DNA of 64,000 nt, taken from Gnetum montanum. Lineage: Eukaryota > Streptophyta > Gnetopsida > Gnetales > Gnetaceae. Positions 57,560 through 64,000 of the stretch are shown in pieces. Made by a program: the position numbers and the translations under genes. Each line of letters starts with the position of its first letter. Within the stretch, counting starts at the first letter, position 1. The notes under the pieces are model-generated. The model was not told where the DNA came from and made no database searches. It was given only the letters and a program-made list of their open reading frames with translations. The DNA lies in the NCBI GenBank assembly GCA_015680685.1, contig MNCI01035111.1, positions 314,749-378,748 of the forward strand, given 5' to 3'.

Positions 57560-59800
57560 GAAATCTATTTTTCTAACATGAAAACATTATTTTCAAACAT
57601 AATGATAATTTTTCAAGTAAGGTAAGCAAAAACAAATTGGCACAAATCATAGTGAGATGATATTTTCTCATAAATTTCACATAATTACTACAATTTTCTT
57701 ATAAAACTATGGTGAATAATGACTCAAAACAAGTCTATCTATAATGGCACTTTATAAACTTAGATTGGGTAGGTTGGGGGTTGTCATAACCTGAAAGAAT
57801 GACTATAAGTACATCCAAGATATATAGCCAACAAAGACTTTAGAAGAAGTATAGAGGAGCATAATGATGCCTTAAGTATAACTCAACTCCTTGCATAACA
57901 AGACAATGAACTAGCTACTCAAGCAACTTCTTGCTTAATAAGACAATAAGGTTTTATTTCATTTGAAAAAGGACCTTTTTAATTTACAATTCAAAGGAAT
58001 ATATCATATAAAGCAAACTCCTCCAAAAAATAATTTTATATTTTATTTTTAAAGGGTTGTAAATGTAACATATAGGTGGAAGAGATTCATTATTATAATT
58101 ATGATAAGAATTACGACTTTGCTTTCTTACTATTCTTATATTCCACCTTACTATCATTTTGACCACTATCAAGAGTATATTATTCCATAATGCATAACAT
58201 TACATGTTAATATTACTAATGTGGATAAGCTAACATTCAAACTAATAATTTTGATTTGCTAGTTCCTATTTCTTCTTCTTTATTTACTTTTCTAAACTAC
58301 TTTTTCATGGTACTTGATTTTCCACTAGACATATCAACATTTAGAAAGCTTACCATGATAATGAACAATGCTCAAAAAAATAAAAACTTACAATGATGAA
58401 TTCTAGGTTAGTTATTTTATTTTTAATAAGAAATAAAAGTGATAACAAAATAGTATTTATTTCAATTTGATTAAGGATGAATAGTCATTAAAATTTATGT
58501 TAATAATATTTTTGACTTGCATTCTATAAGTTGAAGTGCAATACCATATTTGTTATATTGTGATATACATGTTGTAGAAGATAACGACTAAAACTGAAAA
58601 TTTCATTAAATAAATACCTAGGCATTGGTGATCTCCATGATAAAGCAATTCATATGTACAACATTATTTTCTACGTAGGCAATGCCTATTTTGTTTAATT
58701 TGCGATTCACTCAATTATTAGTTATACAACTTAAATAAAGATATGTAACAACTCTTAATTATGGATGTATGGATTAGTATACTTGCCCTTGTGTTCTGTG
58801 CTTGTTAATGCTTTGATATCATGCTATGCTTTGAGTATGCTTGTTAAATAGGTAAATTATAGTCTTATATGTTAATCTCATGTATATTTAATGTCCATGC
58901 ATTATATAATTATGTATTTTTTCAAGTCATGTTTACTAACCTAGTGAATGAGTTAGACAAGCTTCTCATTCAGGCTATGGATTTACACAACATGGGCACA
59001 TTTTTATATAAGCATGTATTATTTTTTTATAAATTAATTTATTTATAGTATGTGTTATTTAGTTTATGTATTTTAAAATGAATTTTTGCTTTGTGGGAGG
59101 TTACATGAGTTACGATTAGTTTTGCAATAGATTTTTGTATTATGATTTTATTTTTAGAAATTAGGATAATTTTGCTATGTTGAATTTTTCAGTATATTTC
59201 TCATAAAATCCTACACTACATTTAATTGAGGACTTTGGCATCCATTTTCTTAGATGCAAAAGCATTCCCAAATTGAAGCCTTCTAGCAATTTATAAAGGT
59301 TTACTAGTTCTTGTGCATGGTTATATAAGAGCATTTGGTAAAGTTTGTGTTATTTGTAGATTTTTGCTTCAATTTTCAAGTAAGTAATCTTGCCATTCTT
59401 TCCTATTTTTTCAATTCATAAGTGGAACACCTTGGTGTTTAGAACTTAGAATTCTTTCTTTTATGCTATTGAAGGGGGTGTTGGAACTTGAAATAAGTCA
59501 AATATAAATACACTACAAGATATATAGGTTAGTTAGCACTTTATATAACTCAGCATTCCCCACCAAAATTGAACCATGACCTAGAGATTCTAGATCAAGT
59601 GTCTTATGACTAGGCTAATACCTCATTGTTAAATGCTATTGAAATTTGAACTTGAGATCTCTTAATTTTTATATATCTTAAGGTTTGGAATCTTGACCCT
59701 TTGCTTACATGTGATCATCATCATCATCATCATCCTAGCCTTATCCCAACAAAATGAAGTCACCTATACACGTCATACTTTGGTATTTTTATATTCTTGA
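57560..59800. other. AT-rich DNA, no gene recognised
   Basis: No conserved reading frame, RNA gene or mobile element was identified. A (CAT)n microsatellite lies at 59714-59735. A purine-rich GAAGGGGG followed by TGTTGGAA at 59471-59486 looks like a copia 3' LTR start but has no partner. Confidence 0.4.
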
Positions 59801-59804
59801 ACTA

Positions 59805-59935
59805 TGAAGTGCTAGCCTAGTGGTAAGACTTTTAACTTAAAAACTTCAAGTCATAGATTATAATCATTTTGGGGTTCGAACACCCCTTCTATTTTTATAT
59901 TCTTTTACTTTTACTTAGGTTTATTTTCCAATCAA
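59805..59935 (+). mobile_element. tRNA-derived SINE candidate
   Basis: A-box-like TAGCCTAGTGG (near 59812) and B-box-like GGTTCGAACACC (near 59873), about 60 bp apart, fit an RNA polymerase III internal promoter of a tRNA-derived SINE. No cloverleaf of a working tRNA can be formed. The tail and target duplication were not defined. Confidence 0.5.
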
Positions 59936-60014
59936 TGTTACTAACCCTTATTGCTCTTAAGCTAGATAGGCTAGAAGGATGGTGGTGGCCCTAGTACTTT
60001 ATTAATGTTTAAAT

Positions 60015-60475
60015 TTATATCTACTAGGTTACCAAATAACTACACTTTACACTTCAAACTAATCATACTTATTCTGCCCATATTAATGAACATTGGAATA
60101 GTAAATGATTTTAAAAATTGTAAACAACATAAAAGTAAATAGCATATGAACATAAATCAATTCTATGTAAAATGTTGCAATAATGAAGAACAATCTCAAA
60201 CTTTATTACTAGTTATGAATTGTGTCAAGAACAATCCACTCAAATAAAGAGGCTATAGAACTATAATTCACCACAATGTGAACATTCACAACTAAGTTAA
60301 AGAAAATAAACTGTAAAAATTTCATGAAGGGTTAGCACAAAAACATCTCCCTTGACACAATAGTGGATTTGTATTTATAGGCATGACCATGGCCCACTAC
60401 ATTGTATATTGAACAATATCATAGATATGATATTGTAATTGTTGACATCAAAAGTTTTATCAATAAGGATCATCA
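60015..60475 (-). repeat. Relic Athila-like LTR, truncated
   Basis: Shares the family blocks 'ctactaggttacca' (60020) and AATCTCAAACTTTATTAC (about 60190), the TATA box on the minus strand (GTATTTATAG near 60371) and the TCATCA end (60470-60475). The U3 contains an inverted repeat, CAATATCATA/TATGATATTG (60414-60423/60426-60435). The first third of the LTR is missing. Confidence 0.7.
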
Positions 60476-62379
60476 CCCAAAAGCTCAATAGTGCTAGCAA
60501 GGCAATGGACAAACAAACACCTAACCTCTTTAAATTGGCTACGACCAAGCTTAAACGTAGATCTTATAACCAAATTGACCATAAAAATAATAACATCAAT
60601 AACTTTTCATTTGATCATCATCCAAAGCCTCAATGCTCATTCCACTAGACAAGGTCCTAGAAAAGTCAATTGATATACAAAAGCTAATTTTTTAAAGTAA
60701 ATATTATAAGTAGAACATAAAACCTAGCTCATCCTTCACTACCTAGGTAACTCATGACAGTGCAACCATCCCACACACTTCATAAAGCTCTAACCTTAAT
60801 TATGTATAAATTGAAACAATCCAAATGGAATTGTTTACTTAGGTATTTTTTTCTTTTTTCTTCTTACCCACTATATTAGCATAAACCTTTTGGAACATAG
60901 TAAATAAAAGCACTCTTCTACAATATTTCTCTTCAATTTTGTATTTTATATGCAATGTTACTTGCATTGCTTCATTGAACAAGCTCAACATATTATGCTG
61001 CTCAAATGCAATACGTTTTAAATGAGCTTATCTTCATACAATAACATGAAATCTCATCTTAAGGTGTTAGGTCATCAATTAAAAATTTATTCCCACACAT
61101 TATCAACATCTTTACATTGAACCATGTCATAAAGTAAACAATATTTGTTTCTTAATTTCCTATATTTGTCTTCTTGATTTTCTACATCATCATATTAATC
61201 CCCTCATTGATTTGATTTCATTCAAAAACCTAAAGAATCTATTGATCACATATTACTCTTAGAATAATTTTCTCAGTTCCTTCCACTTCTTAATTTTTGT
61301 TTTGAAACTATAATTTTATTTCACTAAAAAACTCCTTTAAATTTTAAAGTAACCCATTTAAATACAAGATGTTTTTATAAAAATACAAAACTAGTAACCA
61401 TTAAAATCCAAGTAAAGATATTAAAATTCTTAATCCAATACTAATCCATCTAATTTCATTGATTCCACCAAACTACTTAGCTAGTCATGCCTTTCGCAAG
61501 AACACCTACCAATACAAGGAAGTTCACATAACTCTCAACCACAATAGGGAAAGCAACAAATAACAAGTTTGAGTGTCCCACTATCCCCTAGGATAGCTAA
61601 TTCCCCACACGGAAATCAATGTTTTAACGCCCCTAACTCCTATCCCACATGAAGAGTGCAGAACCACATAAAACACATTTTAACAACAAATGCAAGGAGT
61701 TTCAACCCACATGTGGAGAAGTATGCTTACACAGATGCACACGTTAAAATCACATGCACACACTAATTCACAATGCTAGTGTCTACATAATAACACTATA
61801 GGAGGGCACTAGCATAAGGTGTTAAACACCCTTCTAAAGGTGTTAAAACGTCAATTTTATGCTTGAGAAGTACTTCAACCTTTGCTTTCCTCTCATGCAT
61901 ATGTTTAGGTTGAAGATTTAAGTCACATTAACAACTGCAAAAAATCTGACAATTTGCTATTATTGTGGATTGTAAATGCTTGTTGTCATCGCATGTTGTA
62001 CCTGAACCCTTTCTTCAAGTAGATATTTTCTCTATGTGAACCTTGCCTAGTAAGTCAAAAGAAATGATAACCAGATAAAGTCTATCAACTAAATCATAGA
62101 GACCCAAAAGAAATGCAAGATATGAAAAAATATAATCCAAATCTTTCAAACATTGACAAAGATTAATAGGATCTTTAATCAAAGAGCCAAAATTTCCTTT
62201 AAAACCAATCCTATGAAATGTTAAATAATAATCTACCATTAGTAGCAACTTATAATTTTGAAGGAGAGAGATCATTAAATACAACAGCAAAAGATATTCA
62301 GACGATGGATCACTATTTTATTATCACATACTCAACATTAATACATGGAAACCTTCCAATCTCCGATCATCAAGTTTAG
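60476..62379. other. AT-rich DNA, no gene recognised
   Basis: Open stretches at 60439-60673 and 62290-62015 lack recognisable motifs or conserved partners. The minus-strand one is hydrophobic and short. Nothing else was seen. Confidence 0.4.
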
Positions 62380-63290
62380 TCAATCCCTAGAACCCATTTG
62401 CAATTTTTAAAAGCATGCATTACTATCTCCTTATCAAAATTGATAAAATGAATGTAAAATCGATTTAAAAATCTATATGCAATAATAAATTGGCTAAAAG
62501 GACATCTCCCAAAAGCTCAATGTTCATCCAGAAAAGGATGCATAGAAAGCCGATGTTCAAACCCGTCTTAAGAAATATGCACCTTCCACTCACTCTTATC
62601 TATCACTTTAGGAATCACGAATAATAAATTGTGTATAAGTTTTAAAATCTTAGTAGTGCCTCTCCCATCACTCCTGAATAATAATAAATTGTGTATTGAG
62701 CTTAAAAACTTTAGCAATGCCTATTCTTTTACTTCAGAAAAGTGTCTTTAATAATTAGTTTGTTTTTTCCATATCAAGATATTTGTTTTTCCCATATCAA
62801 GATATCAAGTATAGAATAAATAATTTATAAGAGCTCCACCGCTCAGCTACATCCCAATGTTGAACAATGTCGATAAAAATATTACTAGAGCACAAGTCAA
62901 AAATAATTCATGTAAAAAGCTTTTTGATTTTTTAAATTTGAGTAAAACAAAATAACCAATTTCAAATGATTCCAATGTCATAATGATTATCCTTATTTTC
63001 ACTTGATTATTTGCTACTTCAAAGAGGAATTTGTATTATTGACCATTTTTCAACCACAAAGGCATAGACACCTAGCATGGTGAAGTATTCAAAATTACCG
63101 TAGTGTAGCATCCAACCATTCCATTCTTGACTTATTATTGCTTTACATCAAAATCTATGGCTGGTAACAAACTAGAAATGTGTCCTCTAAAAGTATAAAC
63201 TCATTCAAATCCAATTCCAAATGAAACATTAGTTCAACAGAAATTTGTTAAAACAACATTAGACAAAATTAGCTATTTTTTACAGAAATA
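62380..63290. repeat. Right copy of the diverged long direct repeat
   Basis: Partner of 55820-56570, same orientation, about 6.6 kb apart. It contains a small internal tandem duplication: units starting with ATAATAAATTGTGTAT at 62621 and 62681. Confidence 0.55.
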
Positions 63291-63430
63291 ACCAGGAATG
63301 GATATTCCTTGTAACATTTTTCAAGTCCTCGTATCTACTTTAATTGTGCATCCAGAGCATCCATTGCAAACTACAAGCAGGTTAGCTTAAGTCATCATAG
63401 TAACTTCTTTCATTTTCTTTCATGCTCCCA

Positions 63431-63508
63431 CATAGATCAATATATAGACACTTCAATTCAACCATTTCCCATAGATCAATATATACACACTTCAATTTAA
63501 CCATTTCC
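63431..63508. repeat. Tandem duplication, 39-bp unit
   Basis: Two copies of CATAGATCAATATATA...CCATTTCC at 63431 and 63470. The remainder to 64000 has no recognised gene; the open stretch 63786-63977 is unsupported. Confidence 0.85.
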
Positions 63509-64000
63509 CCTTCTGTAAACACAAGACAAATTTACTTTTGCCATGCTTTGCAATTCTATACACCTTGCAAGTACATAATGCCATACATATAGACCTATAT
63601 CAGTCTTTTTGCTCTTTGCAGCATCTTATTCTATTCATGGTGGAAACTACACGAAGAGATGGCTACCATAGCAAGTGATGAAGTGAATGGGGTACTTGTT
63701 CATAAAATAAATAATTTAAAGAGTTCCACAATTTCACATCAACATTCAACTATCAGCCTATAACATCTTTATTAATAACTTTATTTTGTCCAAACTTTAT
63801 GGAATGCAGCAGGATAACAACAATAGAAAGCTATACCAAACCAGAAGGGACAACAAAACAAACACCGAAGGATGTTCTCTCTTCAATGGCAAATCAATGG
63901 ATTTTCCACAAAGCTATAATCTATACGCATACTATATCGGATATCTCAGATTTGCATTCAACCCACAAAACCTTTAGACCTTTAGAGATTGTTGCATTCA

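Noticed and set aside
59471-59486. GAAGGGGG followed by TGTTGGAA, like a copia polypurine tract and LTR start
   Set aside because: No partner LTR, no copia RNase H or integrase motif upstream, and no defined LTR end. Too weak to annotate.

Overview
This is plant nuclear DNA from a repeat-rich genome. It is AT-rich and densely filled with old, nested LTR retrotransposons whose genes are full of stops and frameshifts. No intact cellular gene, rRNA, CRISPR array or prokaryotic feature was found. RT, integrase, retropepsin and Gag motifs, tRNA-Asp-like primer sites and TG...CA LTRs with 5-bp target duplications point to Ty3/gypsy elements of the plant Athila/Tat side. Many stops sit where family motifs have Q or W, as expected from C-to-T decay of methylated DNA. 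The species cannot be named from the sequence.

Layout. (1) 1-3620: minus-strand Athila-like element A1 (RT/protease, an internal truncated LTR, gag, PBS). (2) 3621-18562: one LTR of that family, split by a 14-kb Tat-like element T1 (3926-17984, TSD ACTAT on both sides). T1 holds gag and protease remnants, a solo LTR, minisatellites and an inserted array of hairpins. (3) 18563-19905: the minus-strand end of another Athila-like copy. (4) 19905-38548: plus-strand element A3 (gag, protease, RT, RNase H, integrase, extra ORF, 3' LTR), interrupted at 21517-29488 by a 7,972-bp minus-strand element A2 with TSD GTAGT/GTAGC. (5) 38549-about 41440: decayed L1-type LINE. (6) 42278-55653: the most complete element A4, minus strand, 13,376 bp, TSD CCTAT on both sides. 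(7) 55654-64000: AT-rich DNA with a diverged long direct repeat, tandem duplications, a tRNA-derived SINE candidate and a relic LTR.

How the parts work together. A2, A3 and A4 share a plan: LTR, PBS, gag, (pol), then a 3' cassette. The cassette has, in order, a conserved 57-nt potential RNA hairpin, an internal promoter with a TATA box and dyad motifs, a 5'UTR intron donor, and a long ORF (here cORF). The cORF has an N-terminal domain like the 'putative plant transposon protein' family and a long coiled-coil C-terminal half. Each element has a different short motif in its LTR U3, and the same motif recurs at that element's own internal promoter: GATATCGC in A2, GACGAGGCCT in A4, TACGATGT in A3. 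This suggests an element-encoded or host factor that recognises both promoters, with element and factor changing together. It is the main candidate for an undescribed system. All of this is read by eye; alignments, HMM searches and expression data are needed to confirm it.
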